The position numbers were made by a program, and so were the translations under genes. A stretch of DNA of 64,000 nt from Archaeoglobaceae archaeon (lineage in GTDB: Archaea > Halobacteriota > Archaeoglobi > Archaeoglobales > Archaeoglobaceae), in NCBI GenBank assembly GCA_027028145.1, contig JALVJV010000023.1, positions 62,001 through 126,000 of the forward strand, read 5' to 3'. Of this stretch, positions 8,755 to 15,543 are shown one piece after another. Within the stretch, counting starts at the first letter, position 1, and the number at the start of each line of letters is the position of its first letter. The notes under the pieces are model-generated. The model ran no database searches. It was not told where the DNA came from and saw only the letters and a list, made by a program, of their open reading frames with translations.

Positions 8755-8958
8755 TCAATTTCTGGGCGTTTTTGAAGATACATCCTCGATGATTTTGTTG
8801 TCCTCGATTGCCGTAATAGTGGGTGTTGCTGTAACAACTGAAGGCAATGTTCTTTGTTGGTCGATCGGTATCTGTTCCAAAGCGACTGAAGCTTTAATCA
8901 CACCGCCTAATACTACTAAAGTCAATACTATCTCCCTCAGCGATCTAACCCTTTTCAT
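8755..8958 (-). CDS. Small secreted protein, unknown
   Basis: 67 residues with a positively charged start and hydrophobic core typical of a signal peptide (MKRVRSLREIVLTLVVLGGV) ending near SVALEQ. The signal resembles that of the phospholipase-like protein encoded nearby. The mature part is only about 40 residues, Thr/Ile-rich, with no recognised motif. A GGGTGAT ribosome-binding sequence lies upstream of the ATG. It may be a genuine small exported protein or a remnant of a longer one; the open frame is short enough that chance cannot be excluded. Confidence 0.5.
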   Translation of the reverse strand: MKRVRSLREIVLTLVVLGGVIKASVALEQIPIDQQRTLPSVVTATPTITAIEDNKIIEDVSSKTPRN

Positions 8959-8997
8959 CTAATCACCCTCGGAATAGCGATTTATATTCAAACTACA

Positions 8998-9642
8998 CTA
9001 TAAATCGTACCAGTGCTTTCTGAACCACATGTCTATTTTTGCTGACCCTTTTCCCAATATCCAACCTTTACCGCTCGCAACAATTTCATCCACCCTATCT
9101 CCGCAGTACTTTTTACCGTTGTAGGTGGGTTCAAACAGACCGATTCCCGAACAAACGGTTAGGTTTACTACTATTGTTAGGTTGTGAGATGTATAAAATG
9201 GGGCTGTGTAATTTATTAACCTTATAGTTCCATCCAAAGGATCTTTAAACATCGTAGAATTCGTAATGCACGATGGTTTGATAGTAACTTCATTATTAAC
9301 TTCTGTAACCGGGAAATCGAAAAGCTTACGCCCTCTAAATATAATCTTCGAGCCGTTTACGTAATCAGTGTGTAGTTCGAGCATCTTGCCGTATTTAGTA
9401 TCGACTATTTTATACTCCCAACCGTTCCCAAATTTGAAGTTTTCGTATTCGAATATAGGTTTCCCTTTAATGTAAATTATTGGCATAAAAATCGTTACGT
9501 TTGTCGCATTCCCTACCGCAACCGCCTTCACTACGTATCCTCTCGGTGGACCCCAAACCACAGTTAAAGACCAATACACGAACCACGCAATAACAATTAT
9601 TATAAAAATAAGTAAAATTAAATAAATTATCCATTTTCTCAT
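8998..9642 (-). CDS. Membrane-anchored extracytoplasmic protein, unknown
   Basis: 214 residues. Residues 4-28 (WIIYLILLIFIIIVIAWFVYWSL) form one N-terminal transmembrane anchor. The rest is beta-rich and carries many N-x-S/T sequons (NAT, NVT, NGS, NST, NYT, NLT), as expected for a glycosylated exterior domain. Two or three cysteines near residues 133, 173 and 189 may pair. No family is recognised. It sits just downstream of the phospholipase C-like gene on the same strand and is probably in the same transcript. AT-rich codons set this stretch apart from flanking housekeeping genes. Confidence 0.7.
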   Translation of the reverse strand: MRKWIIYLILLIFIIIVIAWFVYWSLTVVWGPPRGYVVKAVAVGNATNVTIFMPIIYIKGKPIFEYENFKFGNGWEYKIVDTKYGKMLELHTDYVNGSKIIFRGRKLFDFPVTEVNNEVTIKPSCITNSTMFKDPLDGTIRLINYTAPFYTSHNLTIVVNLTVCSGIGLFEPTYNGKKYCGDRVDEIVASGKGWILGKGSAKIDMWFRKHWYDL

Positions 9643-9654
9643 ACATCATCCCCT

Positions 9655-10836
9655 CTATATACTCGACAATGTATATTTTATTAGACCTTTTGTGTAGCCT
9701 GCTGTTTCGCCTATTAACATCGTCGTTAAACTCTTTATCGTGTTGAGGTACTTTACATCACCCGTTGCCCTATATAAGTCAATAGCCCAGTCTAAGGTTG
9801 TTAACCAGTTGTAGGAGTATCTGGCTAGCGATACAACGGCTGACTTTGGACTACTTACAGTCTTAGTTTGAGCATAGTAAACAGTATTGTCCAAGTTCCA
9901 GTCTGACCAATGATCGTCAACTAAGTTTTCGTAATACACATGGTTGGGATAGTACAACGGATCGAAAGTAGTATGATAGGGATTACCTACATCTTGGAGG
10001 TAATGTAGTGCGTGTGCTAAGTGTTTATAGCCATCAGTATATTTTCCATCTCTGAAACTGTTTAACGCATCAGTAACGTTTTTATTGCATGCATCCGGTG
10101 CTCCACCAAAGCCCCACGGTCCCACGGGACAATAGCCGTGCTTCCAGATTCTATCCCAACCCTGATCGTATCTGTCTGGATCCCCAGAGTGGTCTCTCAA
10201 TATATTTCTATACTCTTCTGGTATATCAAGAGCCTTTGCAGACTGATAACTTATCTTCTCGTGCGTTCCACCACCGCTTCCTGGTGTGGACACCCACAAT
10301 GGAGAAATAAAGCCACTATGACCAAGTTCGACATCTGCATTTCCGTCTATGGAATAACTAAATACTTTGGTTTTAATTTTACCGCCATTATAGAGATAAT
10401 ACCTTACTTCTTGAGATTTTGTATCTACAATTTTTATTAGTATAACAGTATTATATCGACCCTTTGCGAAGATGAATACGGCAGGCTTCTCTCCTTTTAA
10501 TGGAATTCTAATGACTTCTGTAGGAGTGTTACCATATTTTAAGATGTAGACTTTAGCTTTGTCATACATAGGTTTGTAATGTTCTATATACTTTCTTAGC
10601 TTTGCTGACTCTTTAAATGCATTTAAAGCTTTAATATAAGTCATTCTCCCTTTTATTTCAGTAATAGACAGTTCTCCTAACTTATGTTGAACCATTGTAG
10701 TAACTTGTCCTTCTAGGCACTTTTCCGTATCTAGACTCGTTGTCGCCTCCATTTGTTTCGCCATAGCTAGACTCACTATGTTTCCAAGCACCACTAAAGC
10801 CAATACTACCCCTATCACCGACTTAATCCCTTTCAT
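9655..10836 (-). CDS. Secreted zinc-dependent phospholipase C-like protein
   Basis: 393 residues with a clear signal peptide (GIKSVIGVVLALVVLGNIVSLAMA, cleavage near residue 26). The C-terminal half carries the pattern of the zinc phospholipase C / S1-P1 nuclease fold: GGGTHEKISYQSA near residue 190, an HSGDPDRYD stretch, and the diagnostic HALHYLQDVGNPYHTTFD near residues 278-295, whose His and Asp residues would bind zinc. The N-terminal 160 residues are not recognised and may be a pro- or binding domain. It could hydrolyse phospholipid headgroups or another phosphate ester outside the cell. Activity on archaeal ether lipids is speculative. It is divergent from the secreted protein/regulator pair across a large inverted repeat. 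Confidence 0.75.
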   Translation of the reverse strand: MKGIKSVIGVVLALVVLGNIVSLAMAKQMEATTSLDTEKCLEGQVTTMVQHKLGELSITEIKGRMTYIKALNAFKESAKLRKYIEHYKPMYDKAKVYILKYGNTPTEVIRIPLKGEKPAVFIFAKGRYNTVILIKIVDTKSQEVRYYLYNGGKIKTKVFSYSIDGNADVELGHSGFISPLWVSTPGSGGGTHEKISYQSAKALDIPEEYRNILRDHSGDPDRYDQGWDRIWKHGYCPVGPWGFGGAPDACNKNVTDALNSFRDGKYTDGYKHLAHALHYLQDVGNPYHTTFDPLYYPNHVYYENLVDDHWSDWNLDNTVYYAQTKTVSSPKSAVVSLARYSYNWLTTLDWAIDLYRATGDVKYLNTIKSLTTMLIGETAGYTKGLIKYTLSSI

Positions 10837-10887
10837 CCCACCACCTCTTTTCCTCTCATTTCATATTTAGCCTAATTCTACAAATAT

Positions 10888-10963
10888 TTTCTGACCATAT
10901 ATTGAGAATAATATTATTGAGATTAAATAATTCAAAGTATAATTCTCAAGATATGGTCAGAAA
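10888..10963. promoter_or_regulatory. Near-perfect 25-bp inverted repeat between divergent promoters
   Basis: Left arm 10888-10912 and right arm 10939-10963 are reverse complements at 23 of 25 positions (core TCTGACCATAT...TTGAGAAT), separated by 26 bp of AT-rich sequence. Each arm ends against a TATA-like element: AAATATTT at 10882-10889 facing the phospholipase-like gene, and TTTATATAG at 10965-10973 facing the secreted protein/regulator genes. The mirrored placement, one arm immediately upstream of each TATA box, is what a shared activator or repressor site would look like. The best candidate ligand is the winged-helix regulator encoded at 11368. Confidence 0.8.
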
Positions 10964-10994
10964 GTTTATATAGAAAATAACCACAAATTTCAAC

Positions 10995-11378
10995 ATGAAA
11001 TGGATTAAAGCCGTAGCTGTCTTTCTTCTTTTAGTCGGATTAGCAACCACTGTAAGTGCCAAAGTCGAAAAGAAAATAGGCGTTGAAACCGTTTATAACT
11101 GGATCGGACAGGGCGAATCGCACTGGTATTATTCCTACGTAACATCGCCAACATTTGACGTTTATTTAATCTGGAACAACCCGTCAAACAGCTTAACCTT
11201 AACCGTTTACTCACCGGATGGCAGTGTTAAGACTTACAGAGATGGCTACGACGGCAAGATAGACGGAAAGATAATGATAAGAATAACGAATGCAGAGACT
11301 GGCTACTGGTTCTTCAGAGTCTACGGTGAAAGAGTTAAAGGTATTCAGTTCTACGCCTTTGCTGTTTATGAAGGCTAA
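10995..11378 (+). CDS. Small secreted beta-rich protein (PPC-like domain)
   Basis: 127 residues with a signal peptide (WIKAVAVFLLLVGLATTVSA, cleavage after residue 22). The mature 100 residues alternate hydrophobic and polar residues, with a YSPDGSVKTYRDG turn and a C-terminal GYWFFRVYGE strand. This resembles the bacterial/archaeal pre-peptidase C-terminal (PPC) jelly-roll domain, where the strand TGxYxxxV is typical. It may bind a substrate or sense the exterior. The ATG lies about 25 bp after TTTATATAG, so the mRNA is nearly leaderless. The last 11 bases overlap the start of the membrane regulator, so the two are translationally coupled. Confidence 0.72.
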   Translation: MKWIKAVAVFLLLVGLATTVSAKVEKKIGVETVYNWIGQGESHWYYSYVTSPTFDVYLIWNNPSNSLTLTVYSPDGSVKTYRDGYDGKIDGKIMIRITNAETGYWFFRVYGERVKGIQFYAFAVYEG

Positions 11379-12030
11379 GGTCTTTTTAACCGTTGCAATT
11401 ACTTTGATTTTCATTATAATATTCTTACCCGTAGTATCCGCCTTCAGCGACGAGCCGATAAACGTAAGTGACAAAAAACTGCAGGAAATCTTGAAGAAGG
11501 ATGATCCAAATGAAATTCCAATATCCTTTTGGGATTTACCGCTTTGGATTAAAATCCACTACATAATTACGGTCGTATTGGGTATAATCGGCGTTTGGAA
11601 GTTTCTGCCAATTTTAATTACAAAGTTAAAATCCGCTCTCGAAAACGCAAAGAGACGTAGAATTTTAAAGATAATCATGAAAAATCAGGGTATAAGCGTT
11701 GCCGAACTTGAAGTAATGACGAAAGAAAACAGAAGCACGCTCAGATACCATCTAAGCAGATTGGAGCAGGAGGGATGGATAAAAACCGTTAAGTTCGGCA
11801 AAAACAGGATTATATTTCTCAACACCGATGACATCGATTTAGCGAATGTTGTTAAGGGTAGGAAGAAAGAAATCGTAGAACTTTTAAAGGAAAACGGCGG
11901 CTTGACACCTTCGCAGATTGCTGAGAAATTAAAATTGAACGTTAAAACAGTCTATCATCACTTGGGAAATTTGATAGAATTGGGTATCGTAACTAAATGC
12001 GAGAACGGTAGATATAAACTTACTAAATGA
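11368..12030 (+). CDS. Membrane-tethered double winged-helix transcription regulator
   Basis: About 220 residues from the ATG at 11368 (MKAKVFLTVAITLIFIIIFL), which overlaps the preceding stop; an earlier in-frame ATG at 11290 lacks family support. It has an N-terminal signal anchor, a short exterior loop (SAFSDEPINVSDKK...), a second transmembrane segment (IIGVWKFLPILI region), then two ArsR/MarR-like winged helices in the cytoplasm. The first is RRILKIIMKNQGISVAELEV..STLRYHLSRLEQEGWI, and the second is KEIVELLKENGGLTPSQIAEKL..TVYHHLGNL. The layout suggests that an outside or membrane signal is passed to DNA directly. The target is probably the inverted repeat upstream of its own operon; that link is inference. 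Confidence 0.82.
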   Translation: MKAKVFLTVAITLIFIIIFLPVVSAFSDEPINVSDKKLQEILKKDDPNEIPISFWDLPLWIKIHYIITVVLGIIGVWKFLPILITKLKSALENAKRRRILKIIMKNQGISVAELEVMTKENRSTLRYHLSRLEQEGWIKTVKFGKNRIIFLNTDDIDLANVVKGRKKEIVELLKENGGLTPSQIAEKLKLNVKTVYHHLGNLIELGIVTKCENGRYKLTK

Positions 12031-12292
12031 TTCGGGGGATATATCGAACGTCCGCATACTTCTTGGCGCACGTCGACCTCAGTTCTCAACCGCCCGCAAT
12101 TACCCTCATCCTTAAGTCACAACCCTTCGGAACGCACGACTTCAGTAAATTATACCCGCTCCATTGAAAATTTAGCTATCAACGAGGCTAATTTTTTAAC
12201 CGTTATTACTGCTTATTATTACACGGCAAATTCTCTTTTTACGCATTATCGGACAGTTTTTCCAGTAGGCAATATAATCTTCAATTTTAATT
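12031..12292. other. Non-coding gap between convergent genes
   Basis: About 260 bp with no credible gene. On the minus strand a TATA-like GGTATAATTT (about 12146-12155) precedes, at about 25 bp, a segment with AGGATGA and, 23 nt later, CTGA (12077-12108). It has the outer boxes of a C/D RNA but no recognisable internal D' and C' boxes. The rest is AT-rich. Confidence 0.4.
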
Positions 12293-12745
12293 TTAACAGA
12301 GATTCATCAAAAACATCTTAGCCTCCAAGTTCTTCGCACATATCATATACCCCCATTTTTGTTTTACAATCTGTAAACCGTATTCCGGATCCTCCCTAAG
12401 GTAGAACTTAAATCCGTTAAATACGAACGGTGGTTCCGGCTTTTTGTCCAAATCCTTAAACTTGCATTCGTTCCTGAAGTTACAATCTTCGCAAATTTTA
12501 CCGTTTTTGATTTTGTAGGCTATTTCAGTATCTCCAACAATCGCATCTATCTCCTCAGAACTCAAGTTCAACCTTCTCGATACGTATTTCCTAACCTTCG
12601 CATTCCTCAGAAGCTTTGGAACGTATTCTTCCGGCGTATCAACCAAGCGGTTTGCAAAATCGCAGATTTCCTCGTCTATCCCATGCTCCAAACAGAATCC
12701 CATATGTTCCCTCCAAGACGGCATTAATTTAACTTTCCATATCAA
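12293..12745 (-). CDS. Hypothetical protein with CxxC...C motif
   Basis: 150 residues; the family start may be Met8 (MPSWREHMGFC). No family is recognised. The first half is helical and charged (EHGIDEEICDFANRLVDTPEEYVPKLL). The middle carries CEDCNFRNEC, a compact cysteine cluster suited to zinc or an Fe-S centre. The C-terminus has another Cys (YMICAKNLEAKMF, MNLC). It is isolated on its own strand between the secretion-island regulator and the sRNA/tRNA region, so context gives no hint. Composition and the continuous frame support a real gene. Confidence 0.65.
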   Translation of the reverse strand: MIWKVKLMPSWREHMGFCLEHGIDEEICDFANRLVDTPEEYVPKLLRNAKVRKYVSRRLNLSSEEIDAIVGDTEIAYKIKNGKICEDCNFRNECKFKDLDKKPEPPFVFNGFKFYLREDPEYGLQIVKQKWGYMICAKNLEAKMFLMNLC

Positions 12746-12793
12746 AAATTAAATTTTTCCAAAACGGTTATCTGCAATCTTTTCTCATTTCAA

Positions 12794-12856
12794 TTCGGTG
12801 ATGAAGCTGGGGATACAGAGCTTCTGCGATGACGAAGCCTGGGGTATCTGATTTAA
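12794..12856 (+). ncRNA. Probable box C/D sRNA with near-duplicate guides
   Basis: Plus strand: perfect C box GTGATGA (12798-12804), guide agctggggatac (12805-12816), a degenerate D' (AGAG), C' GCGATGA (one mismatch, about 12826-12832), then agcctggggtat ending at 12847 and D box CTGA (12848-12851). The two guide regions are nearly the same sequence (gaagctggggata and gaagcctggggta), so this RNA may aim both guides at one target or have arisen by internal duplication. A weak TATA-like GGTTATC lies about 27 bp upstream. Confidence is lower than for the other sRNAs because D' is poor. Confidence 0.6.
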
Positions 12857-12932
12857 TTTTTCTTTTTCTAATTCTGTTGCGTCTGGACTCACAAATAACA
12901 GCCGGTCGTTAAGCTTGCATCGGTAAGTAGTT

Positions 12933-12938
12933 AAAAAA
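12933..12938 (-). terminator. Oligo-T terminator of tRNA-Gly
   Basis: On the minus strand six T residues follow the tRNA 3' end by six bases (ATGTGCG then TTTTTT), the usual archaeal intrinsic stop signal. Confidence 0.55.
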
Positions 12939-12944
12939 CGCACA

Positions 12945-13017
12945 TGCGGCCGCCGGGATTTGAACCCGGGCAACGGGCTCGGGAGGCCCGTGTCCTGCCA
13001 GGCTAGACTACGACCGC
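12945..13017 (-). tRNA. tRNA-Gly (anticodon CCC)
   Basis: A 73-nt cloverleaf on the minus strand. Acceptor GCGGTCG pairs with CGGCCGC (one G-U pair) and the discriminator is A. The anticodon stem CGGGC/GCCCG encloses the loop CTCCCGA, giving anticodon CCC. The T arm is CCGGG-TTCAAAT-CCCGG. No CCA is encoded and no intron is present. It reads GGG glycine codons. The promoter TATA is shared with the divergent thioredoxin gene. Confidence 0.95.
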
Positions 13018-13038
13018 TTAAAGAATTTAGCGAAAATG

Positions 13039-13049
13039 TAAATATATCT
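13039..13049. promoter_or_regulatory. Bidirectional TATA element for tRNA-Gly and thioredoxin
   Basis: The AT run taaatatatct sits about 25-30 bp from the tRNA 5' end (minus strand) and about 22-27 bp from the thioredoxin ATG at 13068 (plus strand). It can be read as a TATA box in either direction, and the thioredoxin mRNA would be nearly leaderless. Confidence 0.55.
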
Positions 13050-13067
13050 ATTTCGGTTGTTTTTCTG

Positions 13068-13343
13068 ATGGATCTGTCGAGAGGGAAATACATCTTGGAT
13101 TTCTATTCGGAAAGATGCGCAACTTGCAAGGCAGTCGAGTCTATCATGAATAAGCTCATGAAGGAATACGGCGATGTTAAGCTCGTAAAGATCGACGTTC
13201 GAAAGAACAGGGATCTGGCAAAGAAATTTGGAGTGATCGCTCTGCCGGTTTTGGTATTCATCAAGGATGGTGTGGAGATTGACAGGATTAAAGGCGCGAG
13301 GACTGAAAAGGAGCTTAGAGAATTTATAGAGCGGAACAGGTGA
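13068..13343 (+). CDS. Thioredoxin-like protein with CATC active site
   Basis: About 91 residues from the ATG at 13068. Thioredoxin fold features are KYILDFYSERCATCKAVES with the active-site pair at CATC, followed by VKLVKIDVRKNRDLAKKFGVIALPVLVFIKDG, including the conserved cis-Pro (LPVL). The usual CGPC is replaced by CATC, seen in some archaeal thioredoxins and glutaredoxin-like proteins, so the redox potential and partner may differ. It would reduce disulfides in the cytoplasm. An upstream in-frame ATG lies inside the opposite-strand tRNA and is ignored. It is followed closely by the HAD protein. Confidence 0.85.
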   Translation: MDLSRGKYILDFYSERCATCKAVESIMNKLMKEYGDVKLVKIDVRKNRDLAKKFGVIALPVLVFIKDGVEIDRIKGARTEKELREFIERNR

Positions 13344-13347
13344 TGCT

Positions 13348-14325
13348 ATGCTGTTCTTTACAGATTGGGAGGGGCCTTGGGTTCTAACGGATTTTGCCTA
13401 TGAGGTTGCGATAGCCTTCTTCAACAACCACGAATTTTTTGAAAGACTAAGCCAATACGACGATTACCTCGTTCTGATCGAAAAGAGGAGGGGATACGAA
13501 GCCGGAGATACGTTGAGACTTCTCGCACCGTTCATCGTAGCCTTAGGAATTTCGTCGGACGAGTTGAAAGATTTAGCTGAGAGGGTCTTAGCCTACACAC
13601 CTGACGCCGAAGAATCGATCGGATATCTGCTGAAGAAGGGGATCGAACCGGTTGTGATTTCAACGGCCTACGAGCACTTTTTGGAAGTTTCAGCCAAACC
13701 CCTATGCATACGAAGGATCCATGCGACTGCGTTTAAGCCGGAAAAGTATCGTCTGCCTAAAGACGAAAGGGATTTCATACTTCAAGCAGTGGATGTCATC
13801 GCTTCTCTTCCCGAAATCGACATACCGCCCAACGATCGCTCAAAAAGTTCCGTTGAGTGGTTAAATGACTTCTTCTGGAATAAGCTTGCAAAAATGGAAG
13901 CCGGGAGGATTTTGGATGAAGTTAAGGCTGTGGGTGGGCAAAGGAAGCTTGACGTCGTTAGGAGCTACGGTATCCCAGATCCCGTAGTCATCGGAGATAG
14001 CATATCCGATCATGCGATGCTCTCGTGGGCTAAGGAAAACGGATTGGCAGTTTCTTTCAACGGAAACGAATTCGCCGTCAGAAATTCGAACTTGGCTGTA
14101 ATCAGCGAAACGACGTTTGCCGAAGCTTACATCGTTGAAGCATACTTAAGCGGAGGTGTAGAGGGTGTCAGAAAATCCGTAAGGCGGGAGTTCGACAGTG
14201 ATATAGCGGATAAGCTAAAAGGGACGGAGTTTTACTGGATCGACGAATCGAACGTCGAAGAAGTCGTCAGTAAGTCGAAGGCGATGAGGAGAAGGCTTAG
14301 AGGTTTGGCTGGTGCCTTAAGCTGA
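13348..14325 (+). CDS. HAD-superfamily hydrolase-like protein (COG4030/EhaR-like)
   Basis: 325 residues. A HAD-type start, LFFTDWEGPWVLTD (nucleophile region DWEG), and a late GDSISDHAMLSWAKENG segment near residue 217 match motifs I and IV of HAD phosphatases. The middle is helical. Archaeal proteins of this kind have been labelled energy-converting hydrogenase subunit R in methanogens, but no hydrogenase genes are present here, so that label is not transferable. The substrate is unknown. It is spaced four bases from the thioredoxin and about 12 from the PhoH-like gene, in a likely operon. Confidence 0.7.
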   Translation: MLFFTDWEGPWVLTDFAYEVAIAFFNNHEFFERLSQYDDYLVLIEKRRGYEAGDTLRLLAPFIVALGISSDELKDLAERVLAYTPDAEESIGYLLKKGIEPVVISTAYEHFLEVSAKPLCIRRIHATAFKPEKYRLPKDERDFILQAVDVIASLPEIDIPPNDRSKSSVEWLNDFFWNKLAKMEAGRILDEVKAVGGQRKLDVVRSYGIPDPVVIGDSISDHAMLSWAKENGLAVSFNGNEFAVRNSNLAVISETTFAEAYIVEAYLSGGVEGVRKSVRREFDSDIADKLKGTEFYWIDESNVEEVVSKSKAMRRRLRGLAGALS

Positions 14326-14337
14326 CGAAATTGATTT

Positions 14338-15489
14338 ATGCAGAGATTCGAACTTTCTCCTATGATTCTCGAAAAGATCGAGCCTCTAACTCCGGGGCAG
14401 GAGGAGATACTCGACGCACTGAATGACGATTACGATATAATCGGAATATTCGGTCCCACTGGAACCGGCAAATCACTCTTCAGCTTAGCCTACGGCATAG
14501 ATGACGTTTTGGAGGGAAACCACAGGAGGTTCATCGTCGTCAAGCCGATAGTAGATGTGGTAACCGGCGAGGAGCTTACGATGGCCAAAGCCGGCGAAGA
14601 GTTCCTCAAACTCGCTAAGGAATACGTCAGAGACGTGATAGGCGAGTTCGTTGAGTGGAATAAGCTTGAGGAGTTGATAGATGACGGAAGATTGGTATTC
14701 GTCGATTCTCACTACCTGAAGGGAAGAACTTTCGACGATGCGATCATATTTTTGGATGAGGTTCAGGCTCTGAAACCGGAAAGTCTGATAGAAGTTTTGG
14801 TCAGAGTTGGAAGGAACAGCAGGCTGATAGTGGCAGGAGATCCTGTTTTTCAATCGCTTAAGGCTGTTGAGAACGATCCGGCAACCCTAATCAGAGACGT
14901 TCTGATGAGCGAGGAGAACGCGAAGGTAGTAGACTTGGGGATCAAGGATATAGTCAGAGAAGGAGCGAAGAGGGGACTCAGGCTTCTAATAGAATACAGG
15001 ATGAGAACGAGGGAACTGAGCGACGAAGAAGAGGATATCTTAGAAGCTACGAGGATACATTCGCCTGATGCTGACGTCATCACGGTTGTGGAGTTCAGCG
15101 AGGAGAAGGAGAAGTTCGAGATAACTTCCGAGCACACACCTGATGCTTTGATAATAGTGAAGCAGGGTCACTTCGGAAGATTGGTTGGCAAGGGCGGTGA
15201 AAGAATCAACGCGATAGAGGAGGAGACGGAAAAGAGGATCAGGGGAGTTGAACTCACGTTGGACTTCAGAGAGCTTATAAGAGCTATTCACCCCGTTTCT
15301 TGGATCTGGAAGCATATCGAGGATATCGACTTCGCCGGGCCAACTCTTGCCGTGAAGGTTAACGAGAGCGCATTCGGAGCATTCGTAGGACAGAAGGGCA
15401 ACCACGTCAGGTTCGTCGATGCCGTGATCAGAAAGCTGATGGGAGTCGGAGTTAGGGCTATAGAGGTTAGAGGCAAGCGTAGAAGGTAA
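14338..15489 (+). CDS. PhoH-like ATPase with C-terminal KH domains
   Basis: 383 residues. The N-terminal P-loop ATPase has LTPGQEEILDAL, Walker A GPTGTGKS (near residue 42), VVKPIVDV and Walker B IIFLDEVQAL, with VAGDPVFQ matching the PhoH-like helicase-1 set. The C-terminal 140 residues have two KH-type units, with GRLVGKGGERINAIEEETEKRIR and GAFVGQKGNHVRFVDAVIRK (GxxG loops GKGG and GQKG). The combination points to ATP-dependent RNA handling, perhaps in rRNA or mRNA metabolism; the partner is not known. Confidence 0.85.
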   Translation: MQRFELSPMILEKIEPLTPGQEEILDALNDDYDIIGIFGPTGTGKSLFSLAYGIDDVLEGNHRRFIVVKPIVDVVTGEELTMAKAGEEFLKLAKEYVRDVIGEFVEWNKLEELIDDGRLVFVDSHYLKGRTFDDAIIFLDEVQALKPESLIEVLVRVGRNSRLIVAGDPVFQSLKAVENDPATLIRDVLMSEENAKVVDLGIKDIVREGAKRGLRLLIEYRMRTRELSDEEEDILEATRIHSPDADVITVVEFSEEKEKFEITSEHTPDALIIVKQGHFGRLVGKGGERINAIEEETEKRIRGVELTLDFRELIRAIHPVSWIWKHIEDIDFAGPTLAVKVNESAFGAFVGQKGNHVRFVDAVIRKLMGVGVRAIEVRGKRRR

Positions 15490-15543
15490 TTCGTCGAAAG
15501 TCGAATGGAAATTTTTATTTCCTCGAAATTTCTTTGATGAACG

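Noticed and set aside
12785-13093. A 102-residue minus-strand frame across the tRNA-Gly gene
   Set aside because: It includes the whole tRNA and the thioredoxin promoter; no homology or ribosome-binding site.
13348-14325. Annotation as an energy-converting hydrogenase subunit (EhaR)
   Set aside because: No hydrogenase genes lie nearby and the sequence is just a HAD-fold protein; the name comes from methanogen operons.
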